A stretch of 64,000 bases of DNA from Hymenobacter baengnokdamensis (lineage in GTDB: Bacteria > Bacteroidota > Bacteroidia > Cytophagales > Hymenobacteraceae), in NCBI RefSeq assembly GCF_008728635.1, contig NZ_CP044285.1, positions 3,658,001-3,722,000 on the forward strand. Direction: 5' to 3'. The notes under the pieces are model-generated. The model worked only from the letters and a program-made list of their open reading frames with translations, was not told the DNA's origin and did not search any database. This document shows positions 8,965 through 17,907 of this stretch, one piece after another. A program made the position numbers and the translations under genes. Position 1 is the stretch's first letter, and each line of letters opens with the position of its first letter.

Positions 8965-11930
8965 ATGCAGTGGCTCCGCTTGTTGTTGCTGTTGGGCTGC
9001 TGGATGGCAGCCGGCAACTCCTGTGCCCAGACTGGCAGCTGGCTGCCGGCCGGGGCCGACCTCTCCTACCCCCGCACGTTGCTTAAAGCCAGCGAGCTGG
9101 CATCAGTGCGGGCCAGCCTGGCTGCCGGCAGTGCCCAGGCGCTATACACGGGCCTGTACGGCGATGTGCAGGGCAGCCCCACGAGCGACAACACCTCGAC
9201 GAGCGGGCGGCGCAGCCGGGCCACTTTTGCCAAAAATGCCGCTTTTGTGGTGCTGATGGGCCGCCAGCCCGCCGGCGATACCCTGGCCCCGGCCCAGCGC
9301 ACCGCCCTGGCTGCTACCACGCAGGGCCTGCTCGAAAGTATCAATACCAACGTGGAAGTATTCGCCACCTGGTCGGGCACCACCCCTTATACGGAATGGC
9401 AGTGGCGCTCTAAAGAGCTGATTGACTACCTCATAGCTTATGACCTGTTGCGCGGGGCCGGCATAGCTGCCCAAACGCTGTCGGCTAGCCAGGCGCAGCT
9501 TCAGGCGTTTGCCGGTAATCTGTACAAGCAGTCGACCACCCCGCTCGGGCCCTACAGCTTTTATGGACAGGTAAAAAACAACCATACGCTCATGACTGCC
9601 GCGGCCCTGGGCATGGCCGCCATCGTGCTGAACCAGGCCAGCAGCTCCGACCCTACTCAGCAACCCGTCAATTGGGCAGGAGCCGGACTATATAACATCG
9701 ACAATGTATTGTGGCGCGATGCGCAGCGGCAATCCGACTCGACGCAGGTGGCCGGCTACGCCGAGGGACCTTATTATTGTAAGTATGCGCTGCTCAACTG
9801 CCTGCCTCTATTCCGGGCAATGGGGCACTTTCTGCCCGATGGGCGGCAGCCCTACACGTTCGGCACGAGCACGCACGCCATTCGCAACCCCTATTTCGAC
9901 CCCAAATATGCCCTGCTTTACGAGTGGCTGACGGCTATTATGCTCCCCGACGGCCGACTGCCGGCCCTTGAAGACTCGTACGTAGATATGGCCATGCCCG
10001 AGCTGGCCCTTACCGGCCAGGCCCGGTACGTGCAGCCCCTGGCACTTAGCAAGCTCACGGGCAGCCCGCTGAACTCGCTTACTGCCCAGCTGCGCGATAT
10101 AACGGTGGATATGCGAGCGGCTTACCTGGCCGCGGCGCTGGTGCCGGCGCCACCTGCGCATTCTACCCTCACCTCCCTGCCGGCCAGCGGCAACCTGCTG
10201 TTCCGGTCGGGCAACGACTCGCTGGCTTCCTACCTGCACCTGTACGGGCGCGGGGGCCTGGCCCAGGCCAACAGCGGCGGCCATAGCCAGGGCGACGCCA
10301 GCAGCTTTCTGCTATATGCCTACGGCCAGGAGCTGGCCCTCGACCCCGGCTACCTGAGCTACGACCGCCGGGCTGAAGTTGGTCAGGCTGGCAATCATAA
10401 TCTGGTGCTCGTAGACGGGGCCGGGCCGGCCATTGGCACACCCGGAGCCGGTAGTCCTACCATGAGCACCGTGCAGCATCCGCTGCAAACCGCGCAGCTG
10501 GCCTACGGCGAAGTGCAAACGACCTACCAGGGAGCAAGTATCGTGCGCAAGGCGCTGTTTGTGCGCAATTCGTACTATCTGCTGGCCGATGCCGTGAGCG
10601 CCACCGCGCCGCATACCTACACCTGGCAGCTGCATGGCGCCGGCCTGGCCGGGGGCTCGGCCGCCACTGGCACGTTTGCCGACAGCCTGGCCACCCATGA
10701 GGGCACCTGGCAGAAAAACGGCGCGAGTCTGCTGGCTCATGTTACGGCTACGGGGGGGCCAGCTCGTACACCACCGCTACTAACATTCACGAAACCACGT
10801 ATAATACCACTGAAAACCACACTACGCTACTGGTGCAGAAGAGCGGCAGTGCCCAAACCCAGTTTTTGGCGGCGCTCTACCCCTACACCAGCCGCGGGCT
10901 CCGCTTCACTACTACGAGTGGCGGGGCCACGGCCGCCCTGGCCGGCACCGGCGCGGCGTTTACTGATATTGCCTTCGCCCAGGCCGATACGGTGCTGCAA
11001 GCCGACAACAGCGGGCTGCTGCCCCAGGCCGTGCGGGCCGACGGGCAGCTTACTTTTTATTCGGCTACTCCCGCCGGCGATTTCGCCCAGCTCTTCCTGC
11101 AACAAGGCACGGCGCTGTACACCGGCAATTTGCTAGTGGTGCAGGCCGCCAATCGGGCTACGCTGAGCTGGCAAAAGACGACCGGCACTCGCTACGATGG
11201 CACCGTGAGCCGCGCTACGACGCTTACGCTGGCGCTCACTAGCCCGCCCCTCAGCGTAACGGGCGCTGGCCTGGCCAGTTGGAGCTACGACGGCGCCCGC
11301 CAACAGCTCCAGCTCTTCTTTACGCAGGCCTCCGACTTTGCCGTGCAGCTTTTTCCTCAGCAGGTAGCTAATGCTGCGCCGCTACCCGTAGTGCTCCGCA
11401 GCCTGACGGCCCAACGCCAGGCCCTCACCAGCGTGCGCCTGAGTTGGCAGACGGCTACTGAAACCAGCAACCGGGGCTTTGCAGTACAGCGCCAGCTGCT
11501 GCCAGCGCAGGCGTTCGAGACAATAGCTTTTGTGCCCAGCCCCGCCAACGCTACGCAGCCGGGCAGCTATGCCTACGTGGATGCTACGGCGCCGGGCACC
11601 AGCGTTTACTATCGCCTGCAGCAGATTGCTATCGACGGAGCTGTTACCTATTCGCCCGTTATAGCCGTAGCCGGCAGCCTGGCTGCTGCCGCACTCAGCG
11701 CCTGGCCGCTGCCAGCGCAGCACACGCTGCACGTCCGGTTTTCTGACCCGCAGGCAGAGGTATACCTGCGCCTGCTCGATGCCACGGGGCGGCCGGTTCG
11801 GCAGCTACGCTTCCGGCAGTACACGCAGCTTGATACCAGCAGCCTGGCGCCGGGCCTGTACTTTCTGCAGGCGCAGGATGCCAATGGCCAGGCGCTGGCA
11901 GCAAGCCAAAAAGTAGTAGTAAGCCTCTAG
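8965..11930 (+). pseudogene. Heparinase II/III-like secreted polysaccharide lyase with T9SS sorting domain, frameshifted at G7
   Basis: Starting at ATG 8965, the protein has a signal peptide (MQWLRLLLLLGCWMAAG). A helical lyase domain follows (NNHTLMTAAALGMAAIVL; GYAEGPYYCKYALL), then the heparinase II/III C-terminal fold (SGGHSQGDASSFLLYAYG, DPGYLSYDRR, HNLVLVDGAG). At 10752-10758 a run of seven G shifts the frame. The rest of the protein continues in the frame of 10833-11930 (ASSYTTATNIHETTYNTTENH...LLVQKSGSAQTQF) to the end. The distal part ends in a type A T9SS sorting domain (LSAWPLPAQ...GLYFLQAQDANG...KVVVSL). One more G, or two fewer, restores about 988 aa. As read, translation would stop at 11136 without the sorting domain, so the enzyme would not be anchored or exported by T9SS. 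This may be a real mutation, phase variation, or a homopolymer sequencing error. Confidence 0.85.
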
Positions 11931-12035
11931 CGCAGTACCCAAGTGGGTGTAAGGGGCAGGCTGCCGGCTTTTGGCCGGCTGTCCGCTCTTTGCCAGAACG
12001 CCATCCGACAGTCAATTTTAAATATAGAAAAAATA

Positions 12036-12767
12036 CTATTTATCAATCGCTACCTTACTCGCCTGCTTGCTCACCAGCTTTTTATCTTCTTTCCAGAAGA
12101 GTCGGATACCCGTTCGCAGCAGCACCAGCCAGGCGGCACCTCCGGCGAAGCCGGCCACTACGTCGGTGGGGTAATGCACGTGTAAGTACACGCGGGTGAG
12201 GCCGATAAGCAGGCTCCAGCCAATCAGCAGCACCGCCCAGCCCCAGCGCCCGCCGTGCTGCACTGCCAGCCAGGCCAGGCAGCCGTAATAGGCCATGCTC
12301 ATCATGGCATGGCCGCTCGGAAAGCTGAGGCCATACTGGTAGATGAGGGCCGTAGTAGGCCGGTCGCGGTGAAACCAGGCCTTCAGCAATTCATTCAGCA
12401 CCAGCCCGCCCCCCATCGATAGCAGCAGCTCGACGGCGTAGCGGCCGTAGCCGCGCCGGTACAGCACCAGCGGAACCAGCAGGCTGGCCGGCACAAAAAA
12501 CAGCACCGAGCCAAAAAACGTAAGCTTAAACACCCACCACGTCAGCCACGGCGCGGCGGCGCGCAGCGCATCCATTTGGGCAAACCCCCAATTGTCGAAC
12601 ACCTGCGAATGCTCGCGAAATACTACCCGCGTGAGGTAAAAAAACAGCCCAAAGGCCAGCACAAACAACACAGCGCCAAAAACGGCCTCGGCGGTGAGCA
12701 GCCCGGCCCGCCGGGCAGGCGTTGAAGCAGCGGCAGAAAAATCAGGTGGGGCACCAGGAGCAGGCAT
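12036..12767 (-). CDS. PAP2-family membrane phosphatase
   Basis: A 243-aa membrane protein of the type 2 phosphatidic acid phosphatase family. These enzymes dephosphorylate lipid phosphates such as undecaprenyl pyrophosphate or phosphatidylglycerol phosphate on the outer face of the membrane. All three signature motifs are visible: KAWFHRDRP (C1), SFPSGHAMMSM (C2) and LTRVYLHVHYPTDV (C3, catalytic histidine). About six hydrophobic segments surround them. The ATG at 12767 is preferred over an upstream in-frame TTG. It is convergent with the heparinase-like gene. The exact lipid substrate cannot be told from the sequence. Confidence 0.9.
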   Translation of the reverse strand: MPAPGAPPDFSAAASTPARRAGLLTAEAVFGAVLFVLAFGLFFYLTRVVFREHSQVFDNWGFAQMDALRAAAPWLTWWVFKLTFFGSVLFFVPASLLVPLVLYRRGYGRYAVELLLSMGGGLVLNELLKAWFHRDRPTTALIYQYGLSFPSGHAMMSMAYYGCLAWLAVQHGGRWGWAVLLIGWSLLIGLTRVYLHVHYPTDVVAGFAGGAAWLVLLRTGIRLFWKEDKKLVSKQASKVAIDK

Positions 12768-12856
12768 GGCGAGCAATTAACAGAAAGCTGTCTTGAACGA
12801 AATCCAAGCCGAATTGGCTGACGGCCCCGCGATAAGGGGCAGCATTACGAGGCAAC

Positions 12857-12888
12857 AAAAAAGCCAGCCCATTGCGGGGCTGGCTTTT
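12857..12888 (-). terminator. Rho-independent terminator of tRNA-Leu
   Basis: On the minus strand, AGCCAGCCC and GGGCTGGCT form a stem around CGCAAT, followed by TTTTTT. It lies 15 bp after the tRNA 3' end. Confidence 0.8.
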
Positions 12889-12902
12889 CATCGAAAAAAC
12901 TG

Positions 12903-12984
12903 TGCGCTCGGAGAGACTCGAACTCTCACACCTTGCGGAACTGCCGCCTGAAGACAGCGCGTCTACCAATTTCGCCACAAGCGC
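12903..12984 (-). tRNA. tRNA-Leu (anticodon CAG)
   Basis: An 82-nt cloverleaf on the minus strand. The acceptor stem GCGCTTG pairs with CGAGCGC (one G-U), with discriminator A. The D-arm has TGGTAGACGC. The anticodon stem CTGTC/GGCAG encloses loop TTCAGGC, giving anticodon CAG. A short variable arm and the T-arm GAGAGTTCGAGTCTCTC follow. CCA is not encoded, so the CCA-adding enzyme at 56550-57998 is needed to mature it. A terminator follows. Confidence 0.95.
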
Positions 12985-13224
12985 ATTTCGAAGCTCAAAA
13001 GCTGACCCGCCCTATCAGCGGAGGCTTTTGATAGTGCAAAGATAGCCCGCTCCGCTGGCTTGGTGCAAGCCTGACTCCATTTTTTTAGTGCTGCGCCAGC
13101 TTGGGAGCCCGCCCAAAAATTGTTTCTCAGCTACTTGCGCGCCTAATTTTTTTATGTAAAAATCCTTTGAGCCGGCAGCCACGCAGATTCGTACCTAGTT
13201 TGCCCACTTCTAACCCGCGCCCCG

Positions 13225-13922
13225 ATGCCCGATTTGCCTTCCTCTTCCCTACCGGCCGACGGCCACCCCGACGCCGACTTCGGGCCGGTGGCCGGCTTTT
13301 ACGATTGGCTGGCGGGCCTGGTATTCGGCGGCGCGCAGCGCCGGGCACAGCGCGCCGCTCTGGTAGCGGGCCTGCCGCCGGGGTCCGCTCCGCGCCTGTT
13401 GGTGCTGGGGGGCGGCTCGGGCTGGGTACTGGGCGAAATATGGCGGCTCCGTCCGCAGGCGCAGGTACTGTATCTGGAAGTATCGGCGGCCATGCTGGCC
13501 CGCACCGGAGCTCGCCTGCGGCAGTGGCCGCCCCCCCCGGCGCAACCGTAGAGCTGCGCCAGGGCACCGAGACAGCTTTGCTTCCCGGCGAGCAGTTTGA
13601 TGGTATTCTGACTTTTTTTGTGCTCGACTGCTTTACCGAGGACGCGCTGCCCGGCGCGCTGGCTCGCCTGCAAGCGGCCCGCCGGCCAGCAGCCCCCTGG
13701 CTGGTTACTGATTTCCCGCCCGCCCGGCGCGGCTGGCACCATTGGCTGATTCAAGCCATGTACTGGTTTTTCAGATTGACCATCGGCCTGCGGGCCCGCC
13801 GTATGCCGCCCTGGCCCGCGGCCCTGGCGGCGCTGGGCCTGCGCCCGACCTGGGAGGAGCGCTTTTACGGGGGCGCAATAGCCAGCCTCGTTCTACAGGC
13901 CAGCCCTGGACCAGCCCAGTAG
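13225..13922 (+). pseudogene. Class I SAM-dependent methyltransferase, frameshifted at C8
   Basis: The first frame (13225-13551) encodes the N-terminal half of a small methyltransferase: FYDWLAGLVFGGAQRRAQ, then the SAM-binding glycine motif LLVLGGGSGWVLG, then the acidic post-motif YLEVSAAML. At 13531-13538 eight C residues precede a premature TAG. The rest of the fold continues in another frame (ATVELRQGTETALLPGEQFDGILTFF to GGAIASLVLQASPGPAQ, ending 13922). One extra C, or two fewer, would restore about 230 aa. The substrate is unknown. The interruption may be real or a homopolymer error; it has the same direction as the one in the heparinase-like gene. Confidence 0.75.
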
Positions 13923-14030
13923 GCTAACTCGGAAACCGATTGCTAGAGCTTGTTTCCTACTTACTTTGCATTGCCTTAAACTGCGTTTTAGGCATTAGGA
14001 ATACACTTTAGCATTATTCAACTGGTTTTT

Positions 14031-15914
14031 ATGAAAAAACTTCTTCGCAGGGAGGTATTACCCGGTTTGGCATTGGCCTTACTGCCTGGGCTGGCCCTGG
14101 CACAAGGGGCGGCTACCGGCCCGGCGGTGCGTTATGCCGTATCTTTTCCGAATGCCGTGCACCACGAGGCGCGCGTGGCAGCCACGTTTGCGGGCCTTAC
14201 GCCCGGCCAGAAGCTGCTGGTGCGCATGGCCCGCTCATCGCCGGGCCGCTACGCGCTGCACGACTTTGTGAAGAACGTTTATTATACTGTGGCTACCGAT
14301 GGCACGGGCAAGCTGCTCACTATCAGCCGGCCCGACCCGTACTCCTGGGAAGTGAAAGCCGGAGCCGACGGCACGGTGCAATTTAATTATACCCTCTACG
14401 GCGACCGCACCGATGGCACGTTTGCGGGCATCGACCAGCAGCACGCGCACCTGAATATGCCTGCGGTTTTCTGCTATGCGCAAGGGTTCGAAAACCGGCC
14501 GGCCGAAGTGAAGTTTGAGCTGCCTGCCAACTGGAAAGTGGCGACCCAGCTGCGCCCCGGCGGGGAGGACAAAGCAACCTTTACCGCGCCCAACCTCCAG
14601 TATTTTATGGACAGCCCCACGGTGCTGGGCTCGCCGCAGTTTCTGCACGCCTGGCAGGATGGCGGGCGCAACTTTGAGATGGCAACCTACTACAACGGCA
14701 CCGCCACCGAGGTGGATGCCTTCGTAAAAAAAGCGCAAAAGGTGGTCCGTGAGGCCGCCGGCGTCTATGGTGGCGAGTACCCGCAGTTCGACTTCGGCCG
14801 CTATACCTTCCTGGCCGACTACCTGCCGCAGGCCAGCAGCGATGGCATGGAGCACCGCAACTCCACCTCACTCACCTCGCCGCTGCCGCTGCGCGAAGAA
14901 GGGGCACTGCATAATCTGGGTACCTTGTCGCACGAGTTTTTTCACTCCTACAACACCGAGCGCATCCGCTCGCAGGGCCTGGAGCCTTTTGACTTTCAGC
15001 GCGTAAACATGAGCGACGCGCTGTGGTTTGGCGAGGGTTTCACCCAATACTACGGCGAGCTGGTACTGCGCCGGGCTGGTTTCTACGACGACGAGCAATT
15101 TTTTGACAAAGTCAGCTCCTGGGTAAATGCCCGGCTGAATTCGCCGGGCGCGCGCTACGCCTCGGCCGTGGAAATGAGCCGGCAGGCAGCGTTTACCGAC
15201 GCGGCCGTGTCGCTGGACCCCACCAACCGCAACAATACTTACCTCTCGTACTACGTGCAGGGTGCGGGCCTGGCCCTGTGCCTCGACTTGCAGCTGCGCC
15301 AGCGCTACCACACCTCGCTCGACAAGTACATGCAGGCCATGTGGCAGGAGTTTGGCAAGCCCCAGACGCCCGCGCTGGCGCCGGTGAAGGCTTATACGGT
15401 GGCCGATTTGCAGCGCGTGCTGGGCACCGTGGCCAAGGATACGGCCTTCGCGGGCTCGTTCTTCCGGCGCTACATCTACGGCCGCGAGGCCCCGCGCTTT
15501 GGCGAAAACCTGGCCACGATGGGGCTGGCCGTGGTGCCGGTGAAGGCGCTGGCCGCCGCCCTGCCCCGGCAGGTCGAGTTTGATGAGGAAGGCCGCTGCA
15601 TTCTGAGCCGCAACACCACCATCGGCTCGGGCCTCTACAAAGCGGGCATTGACCGCGGCGACCAGATTGTAATGCTCGACAACGAGAAAATCTCCGATAT
15701 GGCGACCCTCGAAGGCATTATGCGCCGCCACACGCCCGCCGACCTAGTGCCGGTGCGGGTGCGCAACCGCGCTGGCGTGGAGCGCAATGTGCAGGTAGTG
15801 CTCACCGAGGATACCAACGTGCAGGTGCAGCCCATGGAAAGCGTCGATAAAATGACGGCTACCCCGGCGCAGAAAGAGAACCGGGCCGCCTGGCTGGCCA
15901 GCGCCGCCAAATAG
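14031..15914 (+). CDS. M61 family peptidase (glycyl aminopeptidase type) with PDZ domain
   Basis: A 627-aa exported peptidase. The N-terminal signal peptide is MKKLLRREVLPGLALALLPGLALAQ. A beta-sandwich N domain follows, then the catalytic zinc motif HEFFH (H301, E302, H305) with the downstream glutamate in WFGEGFTQYY (about E335), as in M61 enzymes. A PDZ domain near residues 500-600 (GLYKAGIDRGDQIVMLDNEKI) is usual for the family. The role is periplasmic peptide or protein turnover. It stands alone on the plus strand and ends at a strong bidirectional terminator shared with the BI-1 gene. Confidence 0.93.
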   Translation: MKKLLRREVLPGLALALLPGLALAQGAATGPAVRYAVSFPNAVHHEARVAATFAGLTPGQKLLVRMARSSPGRYALHDFVKNVYYTVATDGTGKLLTISRPDPYSWEVKAGADGTVQFNYTLYGDRTDGTFAGIDQQHAHLNMPAVFCYAQGFENRPAEVKFELPANWKVATQLRPGGEDKATFTAPNLQYFMDSPTVLGSPQFLHAWQDGGRNFEMATYYNGTATEVDAFVKKAQKVVREAAGVYGGEYPQFDFGRYTFLADYLPQASSDGMEHRNSTSLTSPLPLREEGALHNLGTLSHEFFHSYNTERIRSQGLEPFDFQRVNMSDALWFGEGFTQYYGELVLRRAGFYDDEQFFDKVSSWVNARLNSPGARYASAVEMSRQAAFTDAAVSLDPTNRNNTYLSYYVQGAGLALCLDLQLRQRYHTSLDKYMQAMWQEFGKPQTPALAPVKAYTVADLQRVLGTVAKDTAFAGSFFRRYIYGREAPRFGENLATMGLAVVPVKALAAALPRQVEFDEEGRCILSRNTTIGSGLYKAGIDRGDQIVMLDNEKISDMATLEGIMRRHTPADLVPVRVRNRAGVERNVQVVLTEDTNVQVQPMESVDKMTATPAQKENRAAWLASAAK

Positions 15915-15938
15915 CGGCGGGTAGCTTATTGACGCGCG

Positions 15939-15976
15939 AAAAAAGTCCTGGCTGAATATTCAGCCAGGACTTTTTT
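15939..15976. terminator. Bidirectional terminator between M61 peptidase and BI-1 gene
   Basis: A perfect hairpin, AAAAAAGTCCTGGCTGA then TCAGCCAGGACTTTTTT, has A runs before and T runs after it, so it can stop transcription from either convergent gene. Confidence 0.85.
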
Positions 15977-15998
15977 CGTTAGCTTGCCTTGCAAGAGC

Positions 15999-16733
15999 CT
16001 AGCGGCGACGACCGAAGAAGCGCAGCAGGAACAAAAACAGATTTACAAAGTCGAGGTACAGCGTGAGCGCGCCCAGAATGGATGCTTTATCGTGCGTTTC
16101 CTCGCCTTCGGTTACGCCCAGGAAGGCCAGCTGCTTTAGCTTTTGGGTGTCGTAGGCGGCCAGGGCCGTGAAGAGGATGACGCCAATGAACGAGGTCAGC
16201 AGGTTCAGCGTCGAATTACCCCAGAACATGTTGACCACCATTGCGATTACCAGACCGATAACAGCCATGCTCAGCAGCTTGCCCCAGCCCGACAAATCGG
16301 ACTTGGTGAAGTAGCCGAAGGCGCTCATTACCCCAAACATAAGGGCGGTGGTAAAGAAGGTAGAGGCAATGGAGCTGGCGGTGTAGGCCAGAAATATGAC
16401 ACTCAGCGTCAGACCATTCAGCAAAGCGTAGCCGATAAAGGCGGCCTGGGCCTGGCTGCGGCTCCACTGGAAGATGCGGGCCGACAGGAAGCCTACCAGC
16501 ACCAGCTCGGCGATGATGAGGCCAAAGAACACGAAGCGGGTACCAAAGATGATGTTCAGCAGCGCGGGCGAGCCCGCGGCAAACAGCGCCACCCCGCCCG
16601 TGAGGGCCAGGCCGGCAGCCATCCAGCCATACACCTGAGCAAAAAACTGCGCCTGAATGCGGGCCGCCTCTTCGGCCGAGAGCTGGTAAGAGGATGACCG
16701 GTTACGGTCCGGCAAAAACTGATTGTCGCTCAT
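15999..16733 (-). CDS. Bax inhibitor-1/YccA family integral membrane protein
   Basis: A 244-aa protein with about seven transmembrane segments. The N-terminus is short and polar (MSDNQFLPDRNRSSSYQLS), then FFAQVYGWMAAGLALTGGVALFA begins the TMBIM/BI-1 fold. The conserved late segment LFTALAAYDTQKLKQL and the end ALTLYLDFVNLFLFLLRFFG are characteristic. Members act as calcium/proton leak channels or modulators of membrane protease FtsH; which applies here is unknown. It is monocistronic and convergent with the M61 peptidase. Confidence 0.93.
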   Translation of the reverse strand: MSDNQFLPDRNRSSSYQLSAEEAARIQAQFFAQVYGWMAAGLALTGGVALFAAGSPALLNIIFGTRFVFFGLIIAELVLVGFLSARIFQWSRSQAQAAFIGYALLNGLTLSVIFLAYTASSIASTFFTTALMFGVMSAFGYFTKSDLSGWGKLLSMAVIGLVIAMVVNMFWGNSTLNLLTSFIGVILFTALAAYDTQKLKQLAFLGVTEGEETHDKASILGALTLYLDFVNLFLFLLRFFGRRR

Positions 16734-16854
16734 GAAAAAAGGGTATTAGGCAACTGAAAGAACATTGCAGCGGCCAACTTACGAACTTTGGCCGGTACGG
16801 ACAGTACACTAACAACTTTGCGGCCGATTCGTGCCGCCCGCTTTCTCTGCCTTT

Positions 16855-17868
16855 ATGTCTGCTCCCATCCAGTACCGCCGCAACGAGGCGCTGCGTACCA
16901 TTCGCCCCGGCTACGCCGGCAATAAGCTCATCGGCCGGGAGTTTTGCAATGGCGAGGCCTTGTTTGAGCCTAAGCTCAGCACCGTGCTGCGCTGGCAGCT
17001 AACGGCCAACCCGCAGAAGGAGGAGAAAATGCGCGACACCTGGGCTCCCAGCGTCGTGCCCTGCGCCGAGGCATTTTTCTCGACCGAGGATATGCTGGTC
17101 TGGCTGGGGCACGCCTGCTTTCTGCTGCGCATCGGGGGCGTGAGCCTGCTCTTCGACCCGGTGCTGTTTTCGTCGCTGGGCCTGCGCCACCGCCACGCGC
17201 TGCCCTGCCGGCCCGAGGACGTGCGGAATATAGATTATTTACTACTTTCGCACGGGCACCGCGACCACCTCGACGAGCAATCCGTTCGGCTGGTGGCCAG
17301 GCAAAACCCGCAGCTGAGCGTGCTCTCCTCGCTGGGCATGGCGAAGCTGGTGCATAGCATGGCCCCCGCGCTGCCGGTGCAGGAAGCCGGCTGGTGGCAG
17401 CAATACGACCTCGGCCCCGACGCGCCTTTCGAAATTTATTACCTGCCCGCCAGCCACTGGCACCGGCGGGGTCTGTTCGATTTGAACCAGGTGCTGTGGG
17501 GCAGCTTCCTGATTAAAACAGAAGACCAGCTCATCTACTGTGCGGGCGACACGAGCTATGCCGACCACTTCGAAGAGATTGAGAGAATATTCGGGCCGCT
17601 CGATATTGTACTTATGCCCATCGGCGCCTACAAGCCGCCTTTTATGATGCACCAGAGCCACGTAAACCCGCACGAGGCGGCCAAGGCCACCAACGTGCTG
17701 CGCGCCGGCCACGTCGTGCCCATGCACTACGGCACCTTCGACCTGAGCGACGAGCCGGCCTCCGAGCCCCTGCGCCTGCTCTCGGAAGTGGCGGCCGGTG
17801 GTATGCTGCGCGCCGCGCTGCACGCGCCCGCCGTGGGCGAGGTGCTGCGCTGGCGCGAGTGGGAATAA
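16855..17868 (+). CDS. Metallo-beta-lactamase-fold hydrolase (NAPE-PLD/UlaG-like)
   Basis: A 337-aa cytoplasmic hydrolase. The metal-binding signature SHGHRDHLD is present, with further ligands in ASHWHRRG, CAGDTSYADHF and VPMHYGTF, the pattern of the N-acyl-phosphatidylethanolamine phospholipase D-like and UlaG-like branch. The ATG at 16855 (MSAPIQYRRNEAL) is preferred over the in-frame ATG 24 bp upstream, since the family starts near the basic RYRNE-type segment. A CAACTTTG promoter-like box sits about 40 bp upstream. The sodium symporter follows on the same strand. The physiological substrate is unknown. Confidence 0.88.
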   Translation: MSAPIQYRRNEALRTIRPGYAGNKLIGREFCNGEALFEPKLSTVLRWQLTANPQKEEKMRDTWAPSVVPCAEAFFSTEDMLVWLGHACFLLRIGGVSLLFDPVLFSSLGLRHRHALPCRPEDVRNIDYLLLSHGHRDHLDEQSVRLVARQNPQLSVLSSLGMAKLVHSMAPALPVQEAGWWQQYDLGPDAPFEIYYLPASHWHRRGLFDLNQVLWGSFLIKTEDQLIYCAGDTSYADHFEEIERIFGPLDIVLMPIGAYKPPFMMHQSHVNPHEAAKATNVLRAGHVVPMHYGTFDLSDEPASEPLRLLSEVAAGGMLRAALHAPAVGEVLRWREWE

Positions 17869-17893
17869 AGCGTGTGCAGGTGAGCAGGTGAAG

Positions 17894-17901
17894 TACCTTT
17901 G
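17894..17901 (+). promoter_or_regulatory. TACCTTTG promoter box 6 nt before the symporter ATG
   Basis: It matches the Bacteroidota -7 consensus TAnnTTTG. Only CGGGGT separates it from the ATG at 17908, so the mRNA is probably leaderless. Confidence 0.6.
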
Positions 17902-17907
17902 CGGGGT

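Noticed and set aside
11943..12199. Two short plus-strand frames after the heparinase-like gene
   Set aside because: They overlap the end of the PAP2 gene, have no start context and no recognisable protein features.
12742..12978. 78-codon minus-strand frame
   Set aside because: It reads through the tRNA-Leu gene (the familiar MAKLVDAL... shadow product) and its terminator.
14868..15731. 287-codon open frame antisense to the M61 peptidase
   Set aside because: The plus strand carries the HEFFH catalytic motif and PDZ domain in an intact frame; the antisense protein is low complexity.
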